From Kribbella caucasensis (GTDB taxonomy: Bacteria; Actinomycetota; Actinomycetes; Propionibacteriales; Kribbellaceae): a DNA stretch of 64,000 nt. A program made the position numbers and the translations under genes. Location of the stretch: positions 1 through 64,000 of the forward strand of contig NZ_SNWQ01000012.1 of NCBI RefSeq assembly GCF_004361855.1, given 5' to 3'. Under the pieces are notes generated by a model, which saw only the letters and a list, made by a program, of their open reading frames with translations, ran no database searches and was not told the origin of the DNA. Shown here in pieces: positions 27,427 through 36,260 of the stretch; positions within the stretch are counted from its first letter, which is position 1; each line of letters opens with the position of its first letter.

Positions 27427-28878
27427 ATGCGCGACACCGCCGAGATTGTGCTCGGCCTGCTGCCCGCGGACGTGCAGTACGCCGATGTCCGGGTGGTCCG
27501 CCGGACTCACGAGCAGGTGCTGGTCGAGGTGGACGGCCCGGGCGAGGTCGGGTACGACGACTCGCTGGGCCTCGGGCTTCGCGTCGTCGTCGGCGGCCAC
27601 TGGGGATTCGCGGCGACGTATCGCCTGGACCCGCAGGGCCTGGACGCCGTAGTCCGGCAGGCCGTCGGCCAGGCTCGCGCGGCCGGTGGCGGCGGAAAGG
27701 TGAGCCTCGGGCAGCCGGTGACGACGCGCGACACCTGGTCGTCTCCGATGGAGGTCGACCCGTTCACGGTCGCGTTGTCCACCAAGCTCGACCTCCTCGC
27801 GGCGACCGTGAAGGAGGCGTCGACGGCCGGCCCGCTGGTCCAGCAGATCGAGGCCTCGCTGGACTTCTACCGCGACGAGAAGGTGTTCGCGAACACCGAG
27901 GGCGCGCTGATCGAGCAGACCCTGACCGAGAGCGGCGGCGGCCTGATGGTCAACGCCGGCAACGGGGACGACCTGCAGCGCCGGTCGTTCCCGCAGGGGG
28001 TGCCCCGGCAGATCCGCGGTCAGCGTGGCGACTTCGCCACCGCCGGCTTCGAGCACGTCCTGTCGCTAGGGCTGGATCAGGAGGCGGCCCGGATCGGCTC
28101 CGAGGCGGTCGCGTTGCTGTCCGCGCCGCAGTGCCCGGACGAGATCACCACGCTGGTGGCCTCCGGCAACCAGTTGGCGATGGTGCTGCACGAGTGCGCC
28201 GGGCACCCGATGGAGGCGGACCGCGCACTCGGGACCGAGGTCAGCCTGGCCGGCGGCACCTATGCGACCCCCGAGCGCCGCGGCACGTTCCGCTGGGGCT
28301 CGCCCATCGTCTCGGCGTACGCGGATGCGACCATCCCCGGAGCTCTCGGGTCCTTCGGGTACGACGACGAGGGTGTGCGCGCGCAGCGGACCCAGTTGGT
28401 GAAGGACGGGATCTTCCTCGGCTACATGTCCGGCCGGGAGTCGGCGGCCGCGTTGGGAGCCGAGTCGACCGGGGCGGCGCGGGCCGATGGGTGGCAGCGG
28501 TTGCCGCTGGTCCGGATGACCAATATCTGTCTCGAGCCCGGCGACTCGTCGCTGGCCGAGATGATCGCGGACACGAAGCACGGCGTACTGGTGGACACCA
28601 ACCGGGGTTTCTCGATCGACGATCAGCGGATGTCGTTCCGGTTCGCGACCGAGGTCGGCTGGGAGATCCGCGACGGGAAGGTGGGCCGGCTGCTGAAGAA
28701 CTGCAGCTACGAAGGGGTGACGCCGCAGTTCTGGGCCGGGCTGGACGCGCTCGGTGGACCCGATGAGTGGAAAGTGCACGGTGTGCCGTCCTGCAACAAG
28801 GGCGAACCGTTGCAGGTGGCGCATGTCGGGCACGGGACCGTGCCGGGCCGATTCCGGAATGTGCAGGTGGGACGATGA
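27427..28878 (+). CDS. tldD: TldD family metalloprotease
   Basis: A 483-residue TldD protein, the zinc-bearing subunit of the TldD/TldE heterodimer that degrades unfolded or modified peptides inside the cell. The metal motif HExxxH is His255-Glu256-His260 (HECAGHPMEAD), with Cys368 (NICLEPGD) as the likely third ligand. The C-terminus carries CNKGEPLQVAHVGHGTVPG. GGAGG lies just before the ATG at 27427; the open frame upstream has no homology. The partner tldE overlaps its stop codon. Confidence 0.93.
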   Translation: MRDTAEIVLGLLPADVQYADVRVVRRTHEQVLVEVDGPGEVGYDDSLGLGLRVVVGGHWGFAATYRLDPQGLDAVVRQAVGQARAAGGGGKVSLGQPVTTRDTWSSPMEVDPFTVALSTKLDLLAATVKEASTAGPLVQQIEASLDFYRDEKVFANTEGALIEQTLTESGGGLMVNAGNGDDLQRRSFPQGVPRQIRGQRGDFATAGFEHVLSLGLDQEAARIGSEAVALLSAPQCPDEITTLVASGNQLAMVLHECAGHPMEADRALGTEVSLAGGTYATPERRGTFRWGSPIVSAYADATIPGALGSFGYDDEGVRAQRTQLVKDGIFLGYMSGRESAAALGAESTGAARADGWQRLPLVRMTNICLEPGDSSLAEMIADTKHGVLVDTNRGFSIDDQRMSFRFATEVGWEIRDGKVGRLLKNCSYEGVTPQFWAGLDALGGPDEWKVHGVPSCNKGEPLQVAHVGHGTVPGRFRNVQVGR

Positions 28879-30215
28879 GCATCGATCAGGCCCAGATCGA
28901 GCAGGCCCTGGAGATCGTTGGCGAAGGCACCCGCCTCGACGTCCTCGGTGAGAACGCCGACCTGCTCCGCTATGCCGAGTCCGCCATCACCGCCCAGCAC
29001 AGCGAACGCCGCCTCCGCGTCCGAGTCCGCATCACCCGCGACGGCCGAGCCGCCGCCGGCACCCTGGAAACCCTGAACCCACAAGCCGTCCGCACCCTGG
29101 CAGGCCGCCTCACCGCAGCCCTGACAGAACTCCCACCCCTCCCCGCCCAGGCGGAATGGGGCGAGGCGGGTCATAGCGCGCGGACTGCGCGGGCGGAAGC
29201 GCCTGTGATCGTTCCTGCGCCGTCCGTGCTGGAGTCCGACCCGGCGGTGCGGCATCGGTGGTTTGCGAGAGTGCGGGACGGGCTCGATGCTTCGATGACG
29301 CTTGGTGGGGCGATCCGGTACGACGTACTCGATCGCGTGGTGGCCGACTCGGACGGGCTGTTCCGGGCCGAGACGTTGACCAAGGCATCCATCCAGGCGA
29401 TCGCGAAGCAGGACGGCCGATCCGCCAGCGTGAAACTGGTGCATTGGGACGCGGACCGGATTCCGGTGGACGAGATCCCCGGCCGGCTGAGGGAAGCCCT
29501 GATGCCGTTGCCGGGCCGGGAGCCGCATCACGGGACCTGCCGGGTGCTGCTGAAACCTCAGGCCGTCAACAGCCTGATCGCCACCTACGGCTACGCGGCG
29601 CTCGGGGCGAACCAGTATGCGACCGGGCGGTCCGTCGTGGCCGGCCGGATGGGTGAGCGGGTCGTCGGCGAACTGCTCACGCTGGTCGACGACGGCGGTG
29701 ATCCGGACGGCCTCCCCAGCGGATTCGATGCTGAGGGCAACGTTCGGCGCAGGACGACGTTGATCGAGAACGGCATGCTCACCGGCGTGGTCTCGGATCA
29801 GCGCCGGGCAGGGCTCACCGACGGCGTGCCGACCGGACACGCCGTACCGGATGGCTGGCGGTTCGGCGGCGACCCGGTTCCGTCCCACCTCTTGCTTTCG
29901 CCCGGTGAGTCCACCGAGGACGAGCTCCTGACCGAGTGCGGCAGCGGGCTGGTCGTGAATCGGCTCGACTATCTGCGAGTGCTGCACCCCAAGCAGACCC
30001 TGGTCACCGGCACCACCCGGGACGCGACGTACTGGGCCGAGGACGGGAAGCTCGTCGGCTGGCATCCGCAAGTGCGGTTCACCTTCCGGATGGACGAGGT
30101 CCTCAACGCCGTCCTGGCCGTCGGCTCCGTTCGCGAGCGCTGCGACCAGACCTTCATGGAGAGCGTCGTCGTCCCCTCCCTCCTGATCGACGCCGGCCCA
30201 CTCGTCATCCCATGA
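28875..30215 (+). CDS. tldE: TldE/PmbA family protein
   Basis: A 446-residue TldE/PmbA-type partner of TldD. It has the family fold but lacks an HExxxH motif, as usual for this subunit, which forms the other half of the peptide chamber. The ATG overlaps the tldD stop (ATGA). Its own stop overlaps the next gene in the same way, so a kinase/PLP fusion protein is made together with the protease. The middle (about residues 85-130) is variable and less conserved. Confidence 0.88.
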   Translation: MSIDQAQIEQALEIVGEGTRLDVLGENADLLRYAESAITAQHSERRLRVRVRITRDGRAAAGTLETLNPQAVRTLAGRLTAALTELPPLPAQAEWGEAGHSARTARAEAPVIVPAPSVLESDPAVRHRWFARVRDGLDASMTLGGAIRYDVLDRVVADSDGLFRAETLTKASIQAIAKQDGRSASVKLVHWDADRIPVDEIPGRLREALMPLPGREPHHGTCRVLLKPQAVNSLIATYGYAALGANQYATGRSVVAGRMGERVVGELLTLVDDGGDPDGLPSGFDAEGNVRRRTTLIENGMLTGVVSDQRRAGLTDGVPTGHAVPDGWRFGGDPVPSHLLLSPGESTEDELLTECGSGLVVNRLDYLRVLHPKQTLVTGTTRDATYWAEDGKLVGWHPQVRFTFRMDEVLNAVLAVGSVRERCDQTFMESVVVPSLLIDAGPLVIP

Positions 30216-32470
30216 CGGTCGCCGACCGAACTCCGAGCATGCTCGAGGATCCGCCGCAGGTCGGGATGGTCGCCGCGGCGGAGGTGCTGCGGTCGCGGTA
30301 TGGGATCGAGGCGGAGCTGCGGATGTTGCGCAGCGAGCGGGACCGCAACTTCCTGGCGATCACCGCGGACCGTCGCGAGCTCGTGCTGAAGGTGTCGAAC
30401 AGTGGCGACGATCCTGCGCAGATCGCGATGGAGAGCGCGGCGATGCGGCACGTCGAGCAGACCGATCCCGGGCTGCCGATCCCGCGGATCCTGCCGGCGA
30501 TCGACGGTGAGCCGGTGGTGCTGGTCAAGGCGCCGGACGGCCGATCGCACCAGGTGCGGGTGATGACGGTGATGCCCGGCGACGTCGGTGATCTCGTCGC
30601 GCTGCCGGACTGGTTCGCCGCCGAGTTCGGCACGATCGCGGCCCGGACCTCCCATGCGCTGCAGGGCTTCGGTCACTCGGCGGCCTATCGCCGGCTGGAC
30701 TGGGATCCGCGGGTGGTCGCGTCCCTTCGCCCGTACGCCGAGCGGTTGCCGGAGGAACCGCGTCGTGACCCGATGGAGCGACTCCTGGACCGGTTGGAGA
30801 CGTTGCCAGCAGCAACCAGCCGGCTACCCGGGTACGTCGTCCACGGCGACGTGACACTGAGCAACCTGTTGCTCGGCGCGGACCGGATCACCGGCCTGAT
30901 CGACTTCGGCGACATGCACCACACCGCGCGGGTCGCGGACCTCGCGATCAGCCTGACCTCGTTGCTGCGGGAGTCCGAAGACCTGTGGCCGGCCGCGAGA
31001 CGTTTCCTGGACGCCTACCAACGGGTGCTGCCGCTGGAGCCGGAAGAGGTCGGCCTGATCGGTGAGTTGGTACTCGCCCGGTCGGCCGGGAGCGTACTGA
31101 TCTCCGCCTGGCGTGCGCCGCTCTATCCGGGGAACGAGGAGTACCTGACCAGTCTGGTCGCCGGGAGCTGGCACGTACTCGACGAATGGTCCGAGCTGGA
31201 TCCGGCCGAGCTGGCTCAGCGGTTCCACCGGCTGTGCGGGACCAGCAGAGTGACGTCGGTGCCGGACCCGACCCTGCCCGACCGTCGGGGTGCGTCGCTC
31301 GGTGGGCGGAAACTGTCGCCGTTGTTCTACCGGCAACCACTGCAGGTCGTCCGAGCTGAAGGTCCATGGATCCACACCGCCGACGGCCGCCGGTATCTCG
31401 ATGCCTACAACAACGTTCCCGTCGTCGGCCACGCGCACCCGGCCGTAGTACAGGCGATCTCCCGGCAGGCCGCGCTCCTCAACGTCAACTCGCGCTACCT
31501 GCACCCGAACGCGGTCGAGCTGGCCGAGCGGCTGACGGCGTCGATGCCGGCCGGGCTGGACACCTGCATCTTCATGAACTCCGGCAGCGAGGCGAACGAC
31601 CTGGCCTGGCGGATGGCGCGGATCGTCACCGGGCGGTCCGGCGCGGTCGTCGCGGATCTCGCGTACCACGGAGTCAGCGAGGCAACCGCTGCGTTCTCCA
31701 CCAACACCTACCCGCCGTCGGCCCGGCCCGCGCACATTGCCGTCTTCGAGGCTCCCCGGGGTGCGGCCGATGAGACCGATGCGACCAGGCGCGTGCAACA
31801 TGCTCGCGAAGATCTGCAGCGGGCGGGACACGACCTGGCCTTGGTGGCGGTCGACACGGTCTTCAGCAGTGCAGGGATCCTGACGCCGACCGATGAGTTC
31901 ATGCGCGGACTGCAGGACCAGGTACGGGCGGCCGGTGGGTTGTTCTTGGCCGACGAGGTGCAGGCCGGGTTCGGCCGGGGCGGACGCAACCTGTGGCGGT
32001 TTCTGGACTTCGGGCTGACGCCGGACTTCGTCACGCTGGGCAAGCCGATGGGGAACGGGCATCCGATCGCGGCGCTGATCACCCGGCGGGAGATCGCCGA
32101 GCGGTTCGCCGAGGTGGACGAGTTCTTCAGCACCTTCGGCGGCAACCCGGTCTCGTGTGCGGCGGCGCTGACCGTGCTGGACGTGATCGAGGAGACCGGC
32201 TTGGTCCGCCGCTCCGGCGAGGTCGGCGCGTTGCTGTCCGACGGGCTGCGCCGGATCGTGCCGGACGTGGTCAGCGTGCGCGGGCAAGGGTTGATGGTCG
32301 GCGTCGAGCTCGACGCGGCGCCTGAGCTCGCCGAGCGGCTGCGGGAGCACGGCGTACTGGTTGGGACGACGGGTCCGGGCGGCAACGTTCTGAAGGTGCG
32401 GCCGCCGCTGATCTGGCAGCCGTCTCAGGTCGAGGTGTTCCTGGCTGCATTCGAGGCCGCCTTAGGGTAG
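30212..32470 (+). CDS. Kinase (APH fold) fused to class III aminotransferase-fold phospho-lyase-like enzyme
   Basis: A 752-residue fusion. Residues 20 to about 330 are an aminoglycoside-phosphotransferase-type kinase (catalytic loop HGDVTLSNLL with His211 and Asp213; Mg-binding Asp231 in IDFGD). Residues 340-752 are a class III PLP enzyme (NSGSEANDLAWRMAR, LADEVQAGFGRGG, PLP Lys611 in LGKPMGNGHP, STFGGNPVSCAAA). In animals the same two activities are hydroxylysine kinase and 5-phosphohydroxylysine or phosphoethanolamine phospho-lyase. Phosphorylation then elimination of a hydroxy-amine is the likely chemistry here. It overlaps tldE (ATGA), hinting that the substrate comes from protease products. 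Confidence 0.8.
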   Translation: MTVADRTPSMLEDPPQVGMVAAAEVLRSRYGIEAELRMLRSERDRNFLAITADRRELVLKVSNSGDDPAQIAMESAAMRHVEQTDPGLPIPRILPAIDGEPVVLVKAPDGRSHQVRVMTVMPGDVGDLVALPDWFAAEFGTIAARTSHALQGFGHSAAYRRLDWDPRVVASLRPYAERLPEEPRRDPMERLLDRLETLPAATSRLPGYVVHGDVTLSNLLLGADRITGLIDFGDMHHTARVADLAISLTSLLRESEDLWPAARRFLDAYQRVLPLEPEEVGLIGELVLARSAGSVLISAWRAPLYPGNEEYLTSLVAGSWHVLDEWSELDPAELAQRFHRLCGTSRVTSVPDPTLPDRRGASLGGRKLSPLFYRQPLQVVRAEGPWIHTADGRRYLDAYNNVPVVGHAHPAVVQAISRQAALLNVNSRYLHPNAVELAERLTASMPAGLDTCIFMNSGSEANDLAWRMARIVTGRSGAVVADLAYHGVSEATAAFSTNTYPPSARPAHIAVFEAPRGAADETDATRRVQHAREDLQRAGHDLALVAVDTVFSSAGILTPTDEFMRGLQDQVRAAGGLFLADEVQAGFGRGGRNLWRFLDFGLTPDFVTLGKPMGNGHPIAALITRREIAERFAEVDEFFSTFGGNPVSCAAALTVLDVIEETGLVRRSGEVGALLSDGLRRIVPDVVSVRGQGLMVGVELDAAPELAERLREHGVLVGTTGPGGNVLKVRPPLIWQPSQVEVFLAAFEAALG

Positions 32471-32474
32471 GGGC

Positions 32475-33383
32475 GTGCGTGAACTCGTTGTGCTGGGCAC
32501 CGGCAGTCAGGTCGCGACGCGGGAGCGCAATCAGAACGGCTACTTCCTGCGCTGGGACTCCGACGGCTTCCTCTTCGATCCGGGCGAGGGCACTCAACGG
32601 CAGATGCTGTACGCCGGGATCGCGGCCGGCGCCCTTACCCGGCTCTGCGTGACCCATTTCCACGGCGACCACTGCCTCGGCGTACCGGGGGTGATCCAGC
32701 GGCTGTCCCTCGACGATGTGCCGCATCCGGTGCACGCGCACTATCCGGCGTCCGGGCAGCGGTACTTCGAGCGACTCCGGTACGCCGCGTCGTTCTACGA
32801 GCGGGCCGAGGTCCGGGAGGAACCCGTCGAGGAGGACGGGCTGCTCTCAGTCGGACCGTTCGGCCAGCTGTGGGCCCGGCGACTCGAGCACCCGGTCGAG
32901 GCCTTCGGCTACCAACTGGTCGAGCCGGACGGACGGCGGATGCTGCCGGACAAGCTCGCGCAGTACGGCGTCCGCGGACCGGCCGTCGGGAAGCTGCAGC
33001 GGTCCGGTTCGATCGTCGTCGACGGGCGGTCCGTCACGATCGAGGAGGTGAGCGAGCCGCGTCCGGGGCAGCGGTTCGCCTTCATCATGGACACCCGGTT
33101 GTGCGAGGGCGTCTTCCGGTTGGCCGATGGTGCGGACATGCTTGTGATCGAGTCGACGTATCTGTCTGGTGAGGCGACGCTGGCTCGGCGGTTCGGTCAC
33201 CTCACGGCTGGTCAGGCTGCGCGTGTCGCCCGAGAGTGTGGGGTGCGAACGCTGGTGCTGACGCATTTCTCCCAGCGGTACACGGATCTCAGCCTGTTCC
33301 GGGAAGAGGCGGCCGCCGAGTTCGATGGCGAGATCTTCATCGCGACCGATCTGGCCCGGATCCCGGTGCCGTCGCGGCGCTGA
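32475..33383 (+). CDS. rnz: Ribonuclease Z
   Basis: A 302-residue metallo-beta-lactamase-fold endonuclease that trims tRNA 3' ends. The zinc motif is THFHGDHCLG (His61, His63, Asp65, His66), with the later ligands in FIMDTR and VLTHFSQRY. GTGSQVATRERN at the N-terminus is typical. It starts with GTG four bases after the previous stop. The length fits the short bacterial RNase Z. Confidence 0.92.
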   Translation: MRELVVLGTGSQVATRERNQNGYFLRWDSDGFLFDPGEGTQRQMLYAGIAAGALTRLCVTHFHGDHCLGVPGVIQRLSLDDVPHPVHAHYPASGQRYFERLRYAASFYERAEVREEPVEEDGLLSVGPFGQLWARRLEHPVEAFGYQLVEPDGRRMLPDKLAQYGVRGPAVGKLQRSGSIVVDGRSVTIEEVSEPRPGQRFAFIMDTRLCEGVFRLADGADMLVIESTYLSGEATLARRFGHLTAGQAARVARECGVRTLVLTHFSQRYTDLSLFREEAAAEFDGEIFIATDLARIPVPSRR

Positions 33384-33402
33384 AATCTGGTCGAGCATTC
33401 GC

Positions 33403-33425
33403 TGACACCGAAGGCCTCGGTGTCA
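33403..33425. terminator. Short terminator between convergent genes
   Basis: TGACACCGA (33403-33411) pairs with TCGGTGTCA (33417-33425), loop AGGCC. It separates rnz from the convergent epoxide hydrolase gene. Confidence 0.7.
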
Positions 33426-33429
33426 CGGT

Positions 33430-34572
33430 CTAGCGCAGGTCGCGGAAGAATTCGCGGACGTCGGCGAGCAGTAGCTCCGGCTCCTCGAGGGCGGCGAAGT
33501 GGCCGCCGTGGTCGACGTCGGTCCAGCGGGTGATGGTGTTCTCCCGCTCGGTGTAGCGGCGGATGCCGACGTCGTGGGCGAACACGATCGCGGCGGTCGG
33601 GACGCCGGAGTTGGCCGGTGTTGCGCCCCAGGCCTGTTGTTGCGCGTAGCCGACGTATGCCGCGGAGCCGGCCGTCCCGGTGAGCCAGTAGATCATCACG
33701 TTGGTGAGCAGCTTGTCCCGGTCGATGATTGCGTCCGGCAACGTTGTCCGGGGATGCGTCCACTCGCGGAACTTGTCCATGATCCAGGCGAGCTGTCCGA
33801 CCGGTGAATCCACCAGCCCGTACGCCAGCGCCTGCGGCCGGGTCGACTGGATCGCGATGTAGCCGAACTCCTCCTGCATGAACGCGTTGATCCGCGCCAC
33901 CCGGTCCTGCTCCAGCGGCGTCAGCTCGGCGAACTCCTCGGCCGGCAACGGGTACGGCGGGATCGGTCCGGGCCCGTTCAGGTGGACGCCGACGACGTGA
34001 TCGCGAGCGGCCCGGCCGACCTCGGGTGAGACGGACGCGCCGATGTCGCCGCCCTGTACGCCGTACCGGTCGTAGCCGAGGCGGTTCATCAGCTCGGCCC
34101 AGGTCCGGCCGACCCGTTCGGCGGTCCAGCCCGACGACGTGATCGGGCTGGAGAACCCGAATCCGGGCAGCGACGGGATCACCACGTGGAAGGCGTCGGC
34201 CGCCGACCCGCCGTACGAGCTGGGGTCGGTGAGCGGCCCGATCAGGTCGATGAACTCGACGAACGATCCGGGCCAGCCGTGCGTCAGCACCAGCGGTAGC
34301 GCGTCAGGTTCGGCCGAGCGGACGTGCAGGAAGTGGATCACCTGACCGTCGATCTCGGTCGTGTACTGCGGGAACTCGTTGAGCTGCTTCTCCACGGACC
34401 GCCAGTCGTACTCGGTCCGCCAGTAGTCGACCAGCTCGGTCAGCCAGCCGACCGGGACGCCGGTGTCCCAGTCGTCACCCGGCAACGCGGCCGGGATCCG
34501 GGCGTGGTCCAGCCGGTGCTGGAGGTCGTCGAGGGTGCTCTGCGGGATGTCGATGCTGAACTGGTTGATCAT
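33430..34572 (-). CDS. Epoxide hydrolase family protein
   Basis: A 380-residue alpha/beta-hydrolase with the N-terminal EHN domain (residues 1-110). The oxyanion motif is HGWPGSF, the nucleophile Asp is in GVQGGDIGAS, and the catalytic His is in HGGHFAALEEPE. It would open epoxides to diols, in the cytoplasm. The ATG at 34572 starts the conserved sequence. It is divergent from a WYL regulator with a perfect 17-bp operator between them and is very probably that regulator's target. Confidence 0.9.
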   Translation of the reverse strand: MINQFSIDIPQSTLDDLQHRLDHARIPAALPGDDWDTGVPVGWLTELVDYWRTEYDWRSVEKQLNEFPQYTTEIDGQVIHFLHVRSAEPDALPLVLTHGWPGSFVEFIDLIGPLTDPSSYGGSAADAFHVVIPSLPGFGFSSPITSSGWTAERVGRTWAELMNRLGYDRYGVQGGDIGASVSPEVGRAARDHVVGVHLNGPGPIPPYPLPAEEFAELTPLEQDRVARINAFMQEEFGYIAIQSTRPQALAYGLVDSPVGQLAWIMDKFREWTHPRTTLPDAIIDRDKLLTNVMIYWLTGTAGSAAYVGYAQQQAWGATPANSGVPTAAIVFAHDVGIRRYTERENTITRWTDVDHGGHFAALEEPELLLADVREFFRDLR

Positions 34573-34582
34573 GTTTCGATGG

Positions 34583-34623
34583 TGTCACCCGGTTAGGACA
34601 GCTTCGGTCCTAACCGGGTGACA
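34583..34623. promoter_or_regulatory. Perfect 17-bp inverted-repeat operator
   Basis: TGTCACCCGGTTAGGAC (34583-34599) and its exact reverse complement (34607-34623), spacer seven bases. It fills the 62-bp gap between the divergent epoxide hydrolase and WYL regulator genes and ends 11 bases before the regulator start. Confidence 0.85.
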
Positions 34624-34634
34624 GAATTCCGGGC

Positions 34635-35612
34635 ATGCTGGAAACCTCCGCACGGCTCCTCAAGCTCCTCTCGCTGCTACAGTCACCCCGCGACTGGAGC
34701 GGCGCCGCCCTGGCCGAACAGGTCGGCGTCGGCGTACGGACGGTACGGCGGGACGTCGACAAGCTCCGCAACCTGGGCTACCCCGTCGAAGCGGTCGCGG
34801 GGGTCGCCGGCTATCGGCTCGGCGCGGGTGCTGCCTTGCCGCCGTTGCTGCTGGACGACGAGGAGGCGGTCGCCGTCGCGATCGGCCTGCGGGCAGCCGC
34901 GACCGGCAACGTGACCGGGATCGAGGAGTCGTCCATGCGGGCGTTGACCAAGCTCGAACAGGTCCTGCCGTCGCGGCTGCGGTATCGGGTCAAGCTGCTC
35001 CAGTCGGTCGCCGTGACCCCGTCGACGAGCGCGACCGTCGAACCTGACGTACTGCTGGCGGTCGCCTCGGCGTGCCGCGATCAGCAGCGGCTGCGGTTCG
35101 ACTATCAGAGTCACGACGGTACAGCGGGGGTCCGCACGACCGAGCCGCATCGGCTGCTGCACACCGGGCGCCGGTGGTATCTCGTCGCGTGGGATCTCGA
35201 TCGGGACGACTGGCGCACGTTCCGCCTTGATCGGCTGACCCCGCGGATCCCGACCGGGCCGCGGTTCCAGCCGCGCGACGTACCGGAGCTCGATCGGACC
35301 ATGGGCGGCGTCGCGTCCGGGGGGTACCGCTACCAGGCGCGCATCCGGATCGCTGCCGCGGCGGAAGCGGTCGCAGACAAGATCTCCAGCACGATCGGCA
35401 CGATCGAGGCCGTCGACGACTCCACCTGCATCCTCAGCACCGGCTCGAACTCACTCGACGAACTCGCCCTGTACGTCGGGTTGCTCGGCTTCGGCTTCTC
35501 GGTCGAGTCGCCGCCGGAGCTGGTCGATCACCTGCGCAACCTGACTCGGCGGCTCACGGCTGCGACTGACGGAGCTCGGTCAGGGCCGGGACCGGCCGAC
35601 CAGGCGGAGTGA
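34635..35612 (+). CDS. WYL-domain transcriptional regulator with DeoR-type HTH
   Basis: A 325-residue regulator: N-terminal winged helix (LLKLLSLLQSPRDWSGAALA, VGVGVRTVRRDVDKLRNLGY) and a WYL domain from about residue 135 (RLRFDYQSHDG, EPHRLLHTGRRWYLVAWD). WYL domains sense small molecules or nucleic acid ligands. It is divergent from the epoxide hydrolase gene and a strong dyad lies between. Its 3' end overlaps the convergent TetR gene by 59 bases. Confidence 0.9.
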   Translation: MLETSARLLKLLSLLQSPRDWSGAALAEQVGVGVRTVRRDVDKLRNLGYPVEAVAGVAGYRLGAGAALPPLLLDDEEAVAVAIGLRAAATGNVTGIEESSMRALTKLEQVLPSRLRYRVKLLQSVAVTPSTSATVEPDVLLAVASACRDQQRLRFDYQSHDGTAGVRTTEPHRLLHTGRRWYLVAWDLDRDDWRTFRLDRLTPRIPTGPRFQPRDVPELDRTMGGVASGGYRYQARIRIAAAAEAVADKISSTIGTIEAVDDSTCILSTGSNSLDELALYVGLLGFGFSVESPPELVDHLRNLTRRLTAATDGARSGPGPADQAE

Positions 35613-36171
35613 AGGCGGCCAGCACGGTCGCGGTGATGAAGTCCGCCGCCTCCCCGGTGGCGACCCGGCCGGCGTTGATCTCGTCGGCGGCGCTGTGCAT
35701 CACGCTGTGCATGCTGCCGACCAGCCAGGAGACCGGCAGGTCGCTGCGGAACACGCCTTCGGCCTGACCGCGTTCGATCAGGCCCTGGACGCGCTCGGCC
35801 GGCCCGGCGTGCAGCGCGCGGATCCGGCCCGGCGGCAGCACGCTCTGGGCGGCCTGCAACAAGGACCGGAATCGGTCGACCAGATGCCAGCTGGAGTCGA
35901 TCAGCCGGGCCAGCGCCTGCCGCGGATCGCCGGACAGGTCGACCGCGTCCAGGGCCGCGTGCCCATTCTCGATGGCGTGCGCGAGCGCCGCGTCGACCAG
36001 GTCGGCCCGGTTCGGGAAGTGGCCGTAGAGGGTGACCCGGCCGACGCCCGCCGCCTTGGCGATCTCGCTGACGCTGGCGTCCGGATTGCGGCTCAGGCTC
36101 TCGGTCGCGGCTTCCAGGATCGCCGCGATGCTCCGCTGCGCATCGGCCCGTTTGGGCTGTGTCTGCGGCAC
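35554..36171 (-). CDS. TetR-family repressor of an MFS exporter
   Basis: A 205-residue TetR regulator (HTH: SVSEIAKAAGVGRVTLYGHF). The start is a GTG at 36171 with AGAGGAGGGG upstream; the ATG at 36243 would put the operator inside the gene. It is divergent from an EmrB/QacA-type exporter, with a long dyad between, the standard arrangement for drug-efflux control. Its last 59 bases overlap the convergent WYL regulator gene. Confidence 0.9.
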   Translation of the reverse strand: MPQTQPKRADAQRSIAAILEAATESLSRNPDASVSEIAKAAGVGRVTLYGHFPNRADLVDAALAHAIENGHAALDAVDLSGDPRQALARLIDSSWHLVDRFRSLLQAAQSVLPPGRIRALHAGPAERVQGLIERGQAEGVFRSDLPVSWLVGSMHSVMHSAADEINAGRVATGEAADFITATVLAAFTPPGRPVPALTELRQSQP

Positions 36172-36190
36172 CCGACCCCTCCTCTTGTCG

Positions 36191-36240
36191 AACACTGGTG
36201 TACGAGTTAGCCTACCCGATATAACTCGTACAGCAGTGTT
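36191..36240. promoter_or_regulatory. Long dyad operator between tetR and the MFS exporter
   Basis: Two 19-bp arms, 36191-36209 (AACACTGGTGTACGAGTTA) and 36222-36240, are inverted copies with a single mismatch at the centre of each arm. Spacer 12 bases, overlapping TATAAC (36220-36225), a candidate -10 box for the exporter. Confidence 0.85.
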
Positions 36241-36260
36241 CAATTTAGGAGTTGGCTGTC

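Noticed and set aside
30824..32350. Long minus-strand frame opposite the kinase/PLP fusion
   Set aside because: No recognisable domains and entirely antisense to a well-supported enzyme.
36252..36260. Earlier start codon for the MFS exporter
   Set aside because: The TTG at 36252 lies directly against AGGAG and leaves no spacing; the ATG at 36261 has the correct distance.
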